NCBI RefSeq assembly: GCF_001294335.1
Contig: NZ_LGKG01000013.1
Span: 186,001-250,000, forward strand
DNA: 64,000 nucleotides
Source: Streptomyces chattanoogensis
GTDB taxonomy: Bacteria; Actinomycetota; Actinomycetes; Streptomycetales; Streptomycetaceae
Reading direction: 5' to 3'
The position numbers and the translations under genes were made by a program. How positions within the stretch are numbered: the first letter of the stretch is position 1; every line of letters begins with the position of its first letter. This document shows positions 52,085 through 59,689 of the stretch, piece by piece. The notes below the pieces were generated by a model. It did not search any database and was not told the origin of the DNA. It worked only from the letters and a program-made list of their open reading frames with translations.

Positions 52085-53814
52085 GCCGCCTCCTGCTCGG
52101 TGAGCTGGGAGAGCACGATCTCCCGGTAGGTTTCGTTGCCGGCCATCAGCTCGGTGTGGGTGCCGGTGCCGACGACCCGGCCCTCGTCCAGCACGACGAT
52201 CCGGTCGGCGCCGCGGATCGTGGAGACCCGCTGGGCGACGATCACCACGGTGGCCCGGTCCGTCTCCCGGGAGAGCGCGGCGCGCAGGGCGGCGTCCGTG
52301 GCGTAGTCGAGGGCGGAGAAGGAGTCGTCGAAGAGATAGATCTCGGGCCTGCGGACCAGCGCACGGGCGATGGCGAGCCGCTGGCGCTGGCCACCGGAGA
52401 CATTGGAGCCGCCCTGGGCGACGGCGGCGTCCAGGCCGCCGTCCATCCGCTCGACGAACTCGCGCGCCTGGGCGGTCTCCAGGGCGTGCCACAGGTCGTC
52501 GTCGGTGGCGTCGGGATTGCCGTAGCGAAGGTTGGTGGCGACCGTACCGGAGAAGAGATACGGCTTCTGCGGCACCAGCCCGATGGCCCGGGCGAGGGTT
52601 TCCTGGTCGAGGGTGCGGACGTCCTCGCCGTCCACCAGGACCGTGCCGCCGGTCGCGTCGAACAGCCGGGGTACGAGCCCGAGGAGGGTCGACTTGCCGG
52701 AGCCGGTCGAGCCGATGACGGCGGTGGTCTCGCCGGGACGGGCGGTCAGCGAGATGTCCTTGAGGACCGGCTCCTCGGCGCCCGGGAAGCGGAACTCGAC
52801 GTTACGGAGTTCCAGTTCGCCGCGGCGGTGCAGCTCGGTGACGGGGTGCTCGGGGGCCACCACGCTGGTGTCGGTGGCCAGCACCTCCTGGATGCGCTCG
52901 GCGCAGACCTCGGCGCGCGGCAGCATCATCACCATGAACGTCGCCATCATGATCGACATCAGGATGTACATGAGGTAGCTGAGGAACGCCGTCAGCGCGC
53001 CGATCTGCATCTCGCCGCTGTCGATGCGCAGTCCGCCGAACCAGACGACGGCCACGCTGGAGAGGTTCACGATCAGCATGACCAGCGGGAACATCATCGA
53101 CATCAGCCGGCCGACGCGCAGCGAGACGTCGTAGAGACCGGTGTTGGCCCCGGCGAACCGCTCGCGCTCGTACCGGTCGCGGACGAAGGCGCGGATGACG
53201 CGGATGCCGGTGATCTGCTCGCGCAGCACGCGGTTGACGGTGTCGATACGGCTCTGCACCCCGCGGAAGAGCGGGCGCATCCGGCGCACGACCAGGGAGA
53301 CGAAGATCCCGAGGACCGGGACGATGACCAGGAGCGTGCCCGACAGCGTCACGTCCTGGTTCAGCGCCATGATCACACCGCCGACGCACATGATCGGCGC
53401 CGAGACCATCATCGTGAACGTCATCAGCACCAGCATCTGGACCTGCTGGACGTCATTGGTGGTCCGGGTGATCAGCGACGGCGCGCCGAAGGTGCCCATT
53501 TCCCGGGCGGAGAAGGACTGCACCCGGTCGAAGACAGCGGCGCGGATGTCGCGGCCCAGCGCCATGGCCGTACGGGCGCCGAAATAGACCGCACCGATGG
53601 CGCACACGATCTGCAGCACGGTGACCGCGATCATGAAGCCGCCGATGCGGAGGACATATCCCGTGTCCCCCTTGACGACACCGTTGTCAATGATGTCGGC
53701 ATTAAGGGTCGGGAGATAGAGATTCGCCAGGGTCTGGATCAGCTGGAGCAGGACGATCAGAGATATCGAGCGCCTGTGGGGCCGCAGATGCGCCCGCGCT
53801 AGTCGGACCAACAC
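52081..53814 (-). CDS. ABC exporter half-transporter (degenerate-site half)
   Basis: 577 residues, full length. Six TM helices, Walker A GSTGSGKST, signature NVSGGQRQ (canonical), but Walker B reads IYLFDDSFSALD with Asp for Glu and the H-loop reads IVAQRVST with Gln for His. These are the usual substitutions of the non-catalytic subunit in asymmetric heterodimeric exporters (BmrCD / TM287-288 type). It needs the downstream partner for ATP hydrolysis, and that partner is truncated here. Three phased TTGCGC motifs lie just upstream of the start. Confidence 0.93.
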   Translation of the reverse strand: MLVRLARAHLRPHRRSISLIVLLQLIQTLANLYLPTLNADIIDNGVVKGDTGYVLRIGGFMIAVTVLQIVCAIGAVYFGARTAMALGRDIRAAVFDRVQSFSAREMGTFGAPSLITRTTNDVQQVQMLVLMTFTMMVSAPIMCVGGVIMALNQDVTLSGTLLVIVPVLGIFVSLVVRRMRPLFRGVQSRIDTVNRVLREQITGIRVIRAFVRDRYERERFAGANTGLYDVSLRVGRLMSMMFPLVMLIVNLSSVAVVWFGGLRIDSGEMQIGALTAFLSYLMYILMSIMMATFMVMMLPRAEVCAERIQEVLATDTSVVAPEHPVTELHRRGELELRNVEFRFPGAEEPVLKDISLTARPGETTAVIGSTGSGKSTLLGLVPRLFDATGGTVLVDGEDVRTLDQETLARAIGLVPQKPYLFSGTVATNLRYGNPDATDDDLWHALETAQAREFVERMDGGLDAAVAQGGSNVSGGQRQRLAIARALVRRPEIYLFDDSFSALDYATDAALRAALSRETDRATVVIVAQRVSTIRGADRIVVLDEGRVVGTGTHTELMAGNETYREIVLSQLTEQEAA

Positions 53815-53840
53815 GCAGTGAGCCTATGGGAAAAAATGCC

Positions 53841-53893
53841 TTGCGCAATTGAATATCCGGTTTTGCGCGAGGCGCCCCCACGCCTTTGCGCAG
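53841..53893. promoter_or_regulatory. Three phased TTGCGC motifs upstream of ABC operon
   Basis: TTGCGCAA (53841), TTGCGCGA (53863) and TTGCGCAG (53886) are spaced 22 and 23 bp apart, about two helical turns, 27-79 bp upstream of the ABC start. The core resembles Lrp/AsnC-family operators with TTGCGCAA cores. They may control the ABC unit, the divergent MoaD-like gene, or both. Confidence 0.5.
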
Positions 53894-53964
53894 CCCTTGC
53901 CGAGAGCCGGGCCGGTCGCCGCGTACGCCATGATGGAGGCGGCAACGAAGGAGAAGGGGCCGTC

Positions 53965-54228
53965 GTGACAACAACAGGCACCGTGCGCTACTGGGCCGCG
54001 GCCAAGGCAGCGGCCGGTACGGCCGAGGAGCCGTATGCGGCGGGCACGCTCGCCGAGGCGCTGGACGCGGCGCGCGCGGCACACGCCGCGAACCCGGAGT
54101 TCGCGCGTGTCCTCATGCGCTGCTCTTTCCTGGTGAACGGCACCTCCGTCGGATCCCGGGACCATGCCACGGTCGAACTGTCCCAGGGCGGCACGGTCGA
54201 GGTCCTGCCCCCGTTCGCCGGAGGGTGA
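53965..54228 (+). CDS. MoaD/ThiS-family sulfur carrier protein
   Basis: 87 residues with the beta-grasp ubiquitin-like pattern: TVRYWAAAKAAAGTAEE at the N-terminus, FLVNG in the middle and the C-terminal PPFAGG. The terminal Gly-Gly is the site activated as thiocarboxylate in molybdopterin or other sulfur transfer. GTG start at 53965 with GAAGGAGAAGG upstream. It lies 2.5 kb from the sulfurtransferase cysA, which may supply sulfur. Confidence 0.9.
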   Translation: MTTTGTVRYWAAAKAAAGTAEEPYAAGTLAEALDAARAAHAANPEFARVLMRCSFLVNGTSVGSRDHATVELSQGGTVEVLPPFAGG

Positions 54229-54238
54229 GCACACGAAC

Positions 54239-55294
54239 ATGAGCGACAACCAGCCGCAGCAGTACCCGGGATACCCGCCGCGGGAGCCGTACGGCTCCGG
54301 GTACGGATCCCCGTACGGCGAGTCGTACGGGAACAGGAACGGGAACGGCCAGTACGGCGGCGACGCGTACGGCCATCAGGATGCGTACGGCACCCCGCCG
54401 CCGGCCGACCCCGCGTATCTGCCGTCCCAGCACCACCAGGCCACCCTGGCGTCCGAGGAGCCGGAGGCCCGGCAGCACCCGCAGCCGGCCCGGCCCGCCG
54501 CGCCCGCACCCGGCCCGGCGCCCGCCTCCACCGCACATCTGGCGCCCAATCAGCGCGCCCGTCTCGAGGGCCGGTCCCCGATCATCCCGCCCGGTATGCA
54601 GCCGGCCGCGCTGACCGCCGTGCTCGCCGTGCTGCTCGGGCTGAGCGCGCAGCTGCCCCGGCCGGTGCTGGCCGTACCGGTGGTGCTGCTGCAGGCGGTC
54701 ACCGCGGCGGGCTGGTTCCGGCTGAACGGCATGTGGCCCGCCCGCCAGGGCATCGCGCTCGCCTTCCTGGCCGGACTGACCACCGATGTCGCCCTGCTGG
54801 CCACCGAGCGCGCGGACGCGCCCGTGGTGGCCATCGGCACGCTCGGCGTGTGGTGTGCGTTCGTCCTCGTCCTCCAGCTGCGCAACCGCAGCAGCGCCGA
54901 CGAGCGGATGTACGCGCTGACCGCGGGCCTCACCTCGACCGCGCTCGCGGTGCTCGCCTCCGGGCAGCTCGCCGCCGCCCCGGACGCGGTCACGGTCGGC
55001 GCCGCCGCGGTCGCCGTGGCGACGCTCGCCCGTGCGCTGCGGCTGCCGTCCTTCGTCTCGGTGGCCGTTGCCCTGGTGGCGGCCGCGGGCGCCGGGATCG
55101 GCGCCGGAGAGCTGACCGGCTTCGGGACGCCCGGCGCGGTGCTGGGCCTGGCGGCCGGCGGCTGCGCCCTGATCGGCCTGCGGGTCGCCAGCTACGACTA
55201 CCCGTCCCGCTTCGTCCACATGACGGCCGGTGTGGCGCTGCCCCTGGCGCTCGCCGCGCCCGCGGTGTACGTCCTGGGCCGCGCGCTGGGCTGA
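54239..55294 (+). CDS. Membrane protein with disordered Tyr/Gly-rich N-terminus
   Basis: 351 residues. The first ~120 are rich in Pro, Gln, Gly and Tyr, with PYGSGYGSPYGESYG repeats. From about 122 onward there are 7-8 hydrophobic helices (for example ALTAVLAVLLGLSAQL, VLAVPVVLLQAVTAAGWF, VVAIGTLGVWCAFVLVLQL). Function unknown. Conserved-looking position after the MoaD-like gene. ATG at 54239, 10 bp after the MoaD stop, so probably co-transcribed. Confidence 0.78.
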   Translation: MSDNQPQQYPGYPPREPYGSGYGSPYGESYGNRNGNGQYGGDAYGHQDAYGTPPPADPAYLPSQHHQATLASEEPEARQHPQPARPAAPAPGPAPASTAHLAPNQRARLEGRSPIIPPGMQPAALTAVLAVLLGLSAQLPRPVLAVPVVLLQAVTAAGWFRLNGMWPARQGIALAFLAGLTTDVALLATERADAPVVAIGTLGVWCAFVLVLQLRNRSSADERMYALTAGLTSTALAVLASGQLAAAPDAVTVGAAAVAVATLARALRLPSFVSVAVALVAAAGAGIGAGELTGFGTPGAVLGLAAGGCALIGLRVASYDYPSRFVHMTAGVALPLALAAPAVYVLGRALG

Positions 55295-55401
55295 CGGACC
55301 GACGGCCCGCCACCGGGAGCGATCGGCTCTCCCGGTGGTGGCCGGACGCGCCGACCGGACGTACTCGTTTAGGGTCGGCGGTGCGCAGGCGGGGGCCTGC
55401 G

Positions 55402-55424
55402 GCAATTGCACGATGCGCAATTGC
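55402..55424. promoter_or_regulatory. Paired GCAATTGC palindromes upstream of LmeA-like gene
   Basis: GCAATTGC at 55402-55409 and 55417-55424, 15 bp apart. The right copy lies in TGCGCAATTG, a 10-mer also present at 53842-53851 near the ABC operon. Candidate shared regulator site, 56 bp before the downstream start. Confidence 0.5.
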
Positions 55425-55479
55425 TCTGATGACGTGGCCGGGCGTCGGCGTCCGGCCCTTGCGTGGGGGTAGTGGTTCG

Positions 55480-56187
55480 ATGCGTGCACTGAAGGTGCTG
55501 CTGTCCATCGTCGTCATATTCGGCGTGCTGCTCGTGATCGGCGACCGCGTCGCCGTGGGGTACGCCGAGGACATGGCCGCGGACAAGATACGCAGCAGTC
55601 AGGGGCTGTCGAAGACCCCGGAGGTCTCGATCAAGGGCTTCCCGTTCCTGACCCAGATCGCCGGCCGCAATCTGACCGAGGTCGACGCCGAGCTCGGCGG
55701 CATGTCCACCAGCGCCGAGGGGCGCACCCTGCGGGTGGACAAGCTGAGCGCGCAGTTCCACGACGTCACGCTGGGCAGCGACTACACCTCGATCCAGAGC
55801 GCCGCCTCGGCGACCGGGAACGCCCACATCACGTACGCGGATCTGACCAAGGCGGCGGGCGGCGGCGTCAAGATCAGCTATGCCGGTGAGAAGGACGGCC
55901 GCAGCCAGGTGAAGATCACGCCGAACGTCTCCGGCATCCCGCTCGTCAGCGACCTCCAGGTGACCGGCTCGATCACCGTCAGCGGCAACACCGTCAAGCT
56001 GCGCGCCGATGAGATCCCGGCGATGTGCCGGGCCCTTGCGGCCTGCCAGTCGGCCGTGCGCTCGCAGACCGACCATGTGTGGAAGCTGGACCAGCTGCCC
56101 GGCAACCTCGCGCTGGACAAGGTCGTGACCAGGTCGGACGGCATCTCGATCAGCGCCTCCGGCACGAACGTCAAGCTCCCCGGCTGA
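55480..56187 (+). CDS. LmeA-like DUF2993 protein (paralogue of 39443)
   Basis: 235 residues. One N-terminal membrane helix (ALKVLLSIVVIFGVLLVIGD), then an extracytoplasmic DUF2993 domain (TPEVSIKGFPFLTQIAGRN, matching the larger paralogue's APEVEIQGFPFLTQVLDKH) that probably binds lipid. It has CRALAACQ, two cysteines that may form a disulfide. ATG at 55480. Confidence 0.87.
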   Translation: MRALKVLLSIVVIFGVLLVIGDRVAVGYAEDMAADKIRSSQGLSKTPEVSIKGFPFLTQIAGRNLTEVDAELGGMSTSAEGRTLRVDKLSAQFHDVTLGSDYTSIQSAASATGNAHITYADLTKAAGGGVKISYAGEKDGRSQVKITPNVSGIPLVSDLQVTGSITVSGNTVKLRADEIPAMCRALAACQSAVRSQTDHVWKLDQLPGNLALDKVVTRSDGISISASGTNVKLPG

Positions 56188-56403
56188 CCCCGGCGGCGGG
56201 CGTCCGCCTGCGGAGTCCCCCCACGGGCGTCCACGTACTGAGACGACACCGTCCGTACGCCAGACCCCCCACCCGCGCACCCGGCGCGGCGGACCCGCCC
56301 GCACCCCCTCCTCCCGGCACCGCATCCCACAACGCGGACAATCACGTCTCGCCATTTGACACGCCGGTGACACGCCCGGCCGACCGTCCCTACGATCGGT
56401 CCC

Positions 56404-56511
56404 ATGCAGAGCGCATTGAGCCGTCTCCGTCCACGGAGGCAGGCGGTACTGACGAAGCGGCGGGCAGTGGACCTGTGCCGCGTCGCCGCCATGCTCTGTC
56501 GCCCTGTCTGA
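56404..56511 (+). CDS. Putative cysteine leader peptide upstream of sulfurtransferase gene
   Basis: 35-codon ORF that ends with the motif RRAVDLCRVAAMLCR-PV. Two Cys residues (25 and 32) in a basic C-terminus, lying upstream of a sulfur-transfer gene, are the signature of actinobacterial cysteine-responsive leader peptides. Ribosome stalling at scarce Cys would alter expression of the downstream operon. The stop is 183 bp before the cysA ATG, and GC-rich inverted repeats (for example CGGCCCCTCGGGCCG near 56552) lie between. Confidence 0.75.
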   Translation: MQSALSRLRPRRQAVLTKRRAVDLCRVAAMLCRPV

Positions 56512-56694
56512 CGGGTAATCCGCTCCCCCGTCGCCACCCGGCGCGGCCCCTCGGGCCGTCCCTGCATGTCCCCGCGCAGCGCCGCGCGCAGCACCCCGTA
56601 CGGATTCGGTCCGGCAAATGTGCCGCAGCGCATATACGGCGCACCCGCGGGCAATCTGCCACTGCCCCCCGCAACTGCCCCGGAGGAGAAGAAG

Positions 56695-57540
56695 ATGAGC
56701 CGTAGCGACGTCCTCGTGGACGCCGACTGGGTCGAGGCCCACCTCGAGGACCCGAAGGTGGTCGTCGTCGAGGTCGACGAGGACACCTCGGCCTACGACA
56801 AGAACCACATCAAGAACGCGGTCCGCATCGACTGGAAGAAGGACCTCCAGGACCCGGTGCGCCGCGACTTCGTCGACCAGGCGGGCTTCGAGAAGCTGCT
56901 CTCGGCCAAGGGCATCGCCAACGACGACACCGTCGTCCTCTACGGCGGCAACAACAACTGGTTCGCCTCCTACGCCTACTGGTACTTCAAGCTCTACGGC
57001 CACGACAGCGTCAAGCTGCTCGACGGCGGCCGCAAGAAGTGGGAGCTGGACTCCCGCGACCTGGTCGACGGCTCCGAGGTCCCCCAGCGCGCGGCCACCG
57101 CGTACAAGGCCAAGGCGCAGGACACCTCCATCCGCGCCTTCCGTGACGACGTCGTCGCCGCGATCGACAGCCTCAACCTGGTCGACGTGCGCTCCCCCGA
57201 CGAGTTCAGCGGCAAGCTGCTCGCGCCCGCTCACCTCCCCCAGGAGCAGTCGCAGCGCCCCGGCCACGTGCCCAGCGCCCGCAACATCCCGTGGTCGAAG
57301 AACGCCAACGACGACGGCACCTTCAAGTCGGACGACGAGCTCAAGGCCCTCTACGAGGAGGAGTCCGTCGACCTGGCGAAGGACACCATCGCCTACTGCC
57401 GTATCGGTGAGCGCTCCGCGCTGACCTGGTTCGTGCTGCACGAGCTGCTCGGCCAGACCAACGTCAAGAACTACGACGGTTCCTGGACCGAGTACGGCTC
57501 GCTGGTCGGCGTGCCGATCGAGCTCGGCGCCAACAAGTAA
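56695..57540 (+). CDS. cysA: Thiosulfate sulfurtransferase (SseA/CysA rhodanese)
   Basis: 281 residues with two rhodanese domains. The active-site loop CRIGERS carries the catalytic cysteine (AYCRIGERSALTWFVLHELL). The N-terminal non-catalytic domain contains DEDTSAYDKNHIKNAVRIDW. It transfers sulfane sulfur, probably for sulfur-carrier or cofactor synthesis. GGAGGAGAAG precedes the ATG. A DUF1416 gene (SseC-like) follows, the same pair as in mycobacteria. Confidence 0.93.
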   Translation: MSRSDVLVDADWVEAHLEDPKVVVVEVDEDTSAYDKNHIKNAVRIDWKKDLQDPVRRDFVDQAGFEKLLSAKGIANDDTVVLYGGNNNWFASYAYWYFKLYGHDSVKLLDGGRKKWELDSRDLVDGSEVPQRAATAYKAKAQDTSIRAFRDDVVAAIDSLNLVDVRSPDEFSGKLLAPAHLPQEQSQRPGHVPSARNIPWSKNANDDGTFKSDDELKALYEEESVDLAKDTIAYCRIGERSALTWFVLHELLGQTNVKNYDGSWTEYGSLVGVPIELGANK

Positions 57541-57591
57541 TCACCGGAGCTCCCCCAAGAGCTTCTCCTTACCCCTCAAGGAAGTACCCCT

Positions 57592-57879
57592 ATGTGTGGA
57601 GCACAGGCAGGCGGCCCCGACGCCTCGACCATCAAGCCCGGTGAGACGACCATCCAGGGAAGCGTGACCCGCGACGGCGAGCCCGTCACCGGTTACGTCC
57701 GCCTGCTGGACAGCACCGGCGAGTTCACCGCCGAGGTCCCCACCTCGGCGACCGGACAGTTCCGCTTCTACGCGGCCGAGGGCACCTGGACGCTGCGTGC
57801 GCTCGTCCCGGGCGGCACCGCCGACCGCACCGTCGTCGCCCAGAAGGGCGGCCTGGCGGAGGTCGCGATCGCCGTCTGA
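57592..57879 (+). CDS. DUF1416 (SseC-like) protein
   Basis: 95-residue beta-rich protein. The start MCGAQAGGPD and the segment IQGSVTRDGEPVTGYVRLLD, then AEGTWTLRALVPGG, are diagnostic of DUF1416/SseC. It is always paired with a CysA/SseA sulfurtransferase. The molecular role is not known. CAAGGAAG precedes the ATG. Confidence 0.9.
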   Translation: MCGAQAGGPDASTIKPGETTIQGSVTRDGEPVTGYVRLLDSTGEFTAEVPTSATGQFRFYAAEGTWTLRALVPGGTADRTVVAQKGGLAEVAIAV

Positions 57880-57897
57880 CACACGGCATCACCACGG

Positions 57898-57951
57898 CCG
57901 GAGGGCCGCACCCCAGGGTTTGGACGCCTTGCGCGGGGTGCGGCCCTCCGG
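57898..57951 (+). terminator. Terminator of the sulfurtransferase operon
   Basis: A 17-bp perfect stem (57898-57914 with 57935-57951, arms CCGGAGGGCCGCACCCC and complement) with a 20-nt loop, 18 bp after the DUF1416 stop. Confidence 0.9.
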
Positions 57952-57988
57952 GCTGTTATCCGTCAGCCGGCGGATTTACCGTGGATGC

Positions 57989-58279
57989 ATGTACGGGCAC
58001 CGTCCGATGACCGCGCCGCAACGCCGTCATCGCAGGTACTTCCTGCTGATGGGCGTGTGCCTGGTGCTGTTCGTGCTGGCGTGGAGCGTGGTGCGGCTGT
58101 GGTCCGTACCGGCCGCGGTGGCGATGTGTGTGGCCGCCATGGTCATCCCGCCCGTCGCGGCGATCATCGGCAACCGCCGCGAGCCCGGGGAACGCTGGTG
58201 GGACGAGTGCGGCGACCCGGAGTCCGACCGCTGGTGGCGCGAGCTGGACGACCGGGACGACGAACAGCACCCCCGGTAA
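57989..58279 (+). CDS. DUF3099-type small membrane protein
   Basis: 96 residues with two hydrophobic helices (FLLMGVCLVLFVLAWSVV and AAVAMCVAAMVIPPVAAI) and an acidic, Trp-rich C-terminus (WWDECGDPESDRWWRELDD). This pattern matches DUF3099. Function unknown. ATG at 57989. Confidence 0.8.
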   Translation: MYGHRPMTAPQRRHRRYFLLMGVCLVLFVLAWSVVRLWSVPAAVAMCVAAMVIPPVAAIIGNRREPGERWWDECGDPESDRWWRELDDRDDEQHPR

Positions 58280-58292
58280 GCCGTCGGGGCCC

Positions 58293-58658
58293 TCAGTACA
58301 CCAGCGCCTGGACGCCCTCCGGCATGATCTCGCTGACGAAGACCTGGGCACCGGCGATGCCCGCCTTGTCGATCAGATCCTTCTGCTCGATGCCGCGCCG
58401 GGCCGCGCACTGGCTGCACACCGTGATCGCCCCGCCACCCGCGAGGATCCCGTCGATCAGCTCCGGCAGCGGCGCCGCATGCGGCAGCTCGAACTCGGCC
58501 GCCCGCCCCGGCAGCGCGAACCACGCCGATTCCCCGGTCAGCCACAGCGACACCTCGACGCCGCTGGCCACCGCCACCGCCGCCACCGTGAACGCCTGCG
58601 AGCACCGCTCGGGCGCGTCCGCCCCCGCCGTCACCTTGATCACGAGCTTTTTCGCCAT
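58293..58658 (-). CDS. DsrE-family protein
   Basis: 121 residues of the DsrE/DsrF-like sulfur-transfer fold. LVIKVTAGADAPERCSQAFTVAAVA and VCSQCAARRGI carry the conserved cysteines. These proteins move persulfide sulfur or act in redox. Convergent with the DUF3099 gene; close to cysA and the MoaD-like gene, a local sulfur-relay context. ATG at 58658. Confidence 0.85.
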   Translation of the reverse strand: MAKKLVIKVTAGADAPERCSQAFTVAAVAVASGVEVSLWLTGESAWFALPGRAAEFELPHAAPLPELIDGILAGGGAITVCSQCAARRGIEQKDLIDKAGIAGAQVFVSEIMPEGVQALVY

Positions 58659-58800
58659 ACGGCAAGAGTAGGCCGCGGGTCTGCGTGGGGTGTCCCTGCT
58701 CCTCCAGAACTTGGGGAAGACCTCACAGCGCCGCCGTGACGGGCGCCGACTAGACTCACCATCGGTCCCTCCGTTACACCTCACTCCCAGGAGCGCGCTC

Positions 58801-58902
58801 GTGCTTGAGGCAGTCTTCACCACCCTGCTCGTGCTGGTCGCCGTCGGCGTGATCGCCTTCGCGGGCCTGACCTGGAAGAAGCTGTACCAGGGCCAGCGCT
58901 GA
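58801..58902 (+). CDS. Small single-helix membrane protein (33 aa)
   Basis: GTG start at 58801 after CAGGAG. The product is one transmembrane helix (TTLLVLVAVGVIAFAGLTW) with a basic tail KKLYQGQR. Size and pattern are those of short conserved Streptomyces membrane peptides. Function unknown; it may be part of a small complex or a regulatory peptide. Confidence 0.7.
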   Translation: MLEAVFTTLLVLVAVGVIAFAGLTWKKLYQGQR

Positions 58903-58970
58903 CCCCCTCGGCCCCGAGGGCCCTCGCCCCGAAAAGCCCCCTCCCCTCTCTATAGATCGCCTGAGCTGTC

Positions 58971-59558
58971 ATGATCGAGATCCCGTCCGACCTGAACCCG
59001 GCCCTGGTGCCGCTCGCCTTCCTTCTCGGCAACTGGGAGGGCGCCGGCGTCGCCGACTTCCCCGGCGCGGAGAAGTGCAACTTCGGGCAGGAGGTCACCT
59101 TCACCCATGACGGCCGTGACTTCCTCGAATACACCTCGCACAGCTGGGTGCTCGACCACGAGGGCAAGAAGCTCCGCCCGCTGGAGACCGAGAGCGGCTA
59201 CTGGCGCGTCGACGCGGACCGCAAGGTCGAGGTCGTCATGATCCGCGACCAGGGCGTGGTCGAGGTCTGGTACGGCGAGCTGGCCGACAAGAAGCCGCAG
59301 ATCGACCTGGCCACCGACGCCATCGCCCGCACCGCGGCCTCCGGCCCGTACAGCGGCGGCAAGCGGCTCTACGGCTATGTCAACAGCGACCTGATGTGGG
59401 TCGGCGAGAAGGCCACCCCGGACGTGCCGCTGCGCCCCTACATGTCGGCGCATCTGAAGAAGGTCGCCGATCTCAAGCAGTGGGCCGAGAGCCTGCCCGA
59501 CGACATGCCGGACGGGGTCTCCTTCTTCCGGCCCGACGGCACGCCCTACGAGGGCTGA
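58971..59558 (+). CDS. Nitrobindin-type heme protein (peroxynitrite isomerase family)
   Basis: 195-residue FABP-like beta barrel (DUF1794). The GNWEGAG motif at about residues 20-26 and the C-terminal histidine in YMSAHLKKVADLK, the expected heme ligand, are both present. Members bind ferric heme and isomerise peroxynitrite to nitrate. ATG at 58971. Confidence 0.88.
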   Translation: MIEIPSDLNPALVPLAFLLGNWEGAGVADFPGAEKCNFGQEVTFTHDGRDFLEYTSHSWVLDHEGKKLRPLETESGYWRVDADRKVEVVMIRDQGVVEVWYGELADKKPQIDLATDAIARTAASGPYSGGKRLYGYVNSDLMWVGEKATPDVPLRPYMSAHLKKVADLKQWAESLPDDMPDGVSFFRPDGTPYEG

Positions 59559-59576
59559 CGCCACCCCACGTTTGAC

Positions 59577-59670
59577 GCGCCCCGCGGGGGAAGTCCGGTG
59601 AGAGTCCGGCGCTGACCCGCAACGGTGAAACGGAAGCCCCTTCCGTAAGCCCGATCGCCCGCGGGGACGC
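59577..59670 (+). promoter_or_regulatory. Cobalamin riboswitch
   Basis: The conserved core is visible: GGGGGAAGTCCGGTGAGAG, TCCGGCGCTGACCCGCAACGG and a 3' AAGCCCGATCGCC box. A closing stem pairs CCCCGCGGG (59580-59588) with CCCGCGGGG (59658-59666). It precedes an ABC import operon and should shut it off when cobalamin is abundant. Confidence 0.9.
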
Positions 59671-59689
59671 CGGATCCTGACAACTCGCC

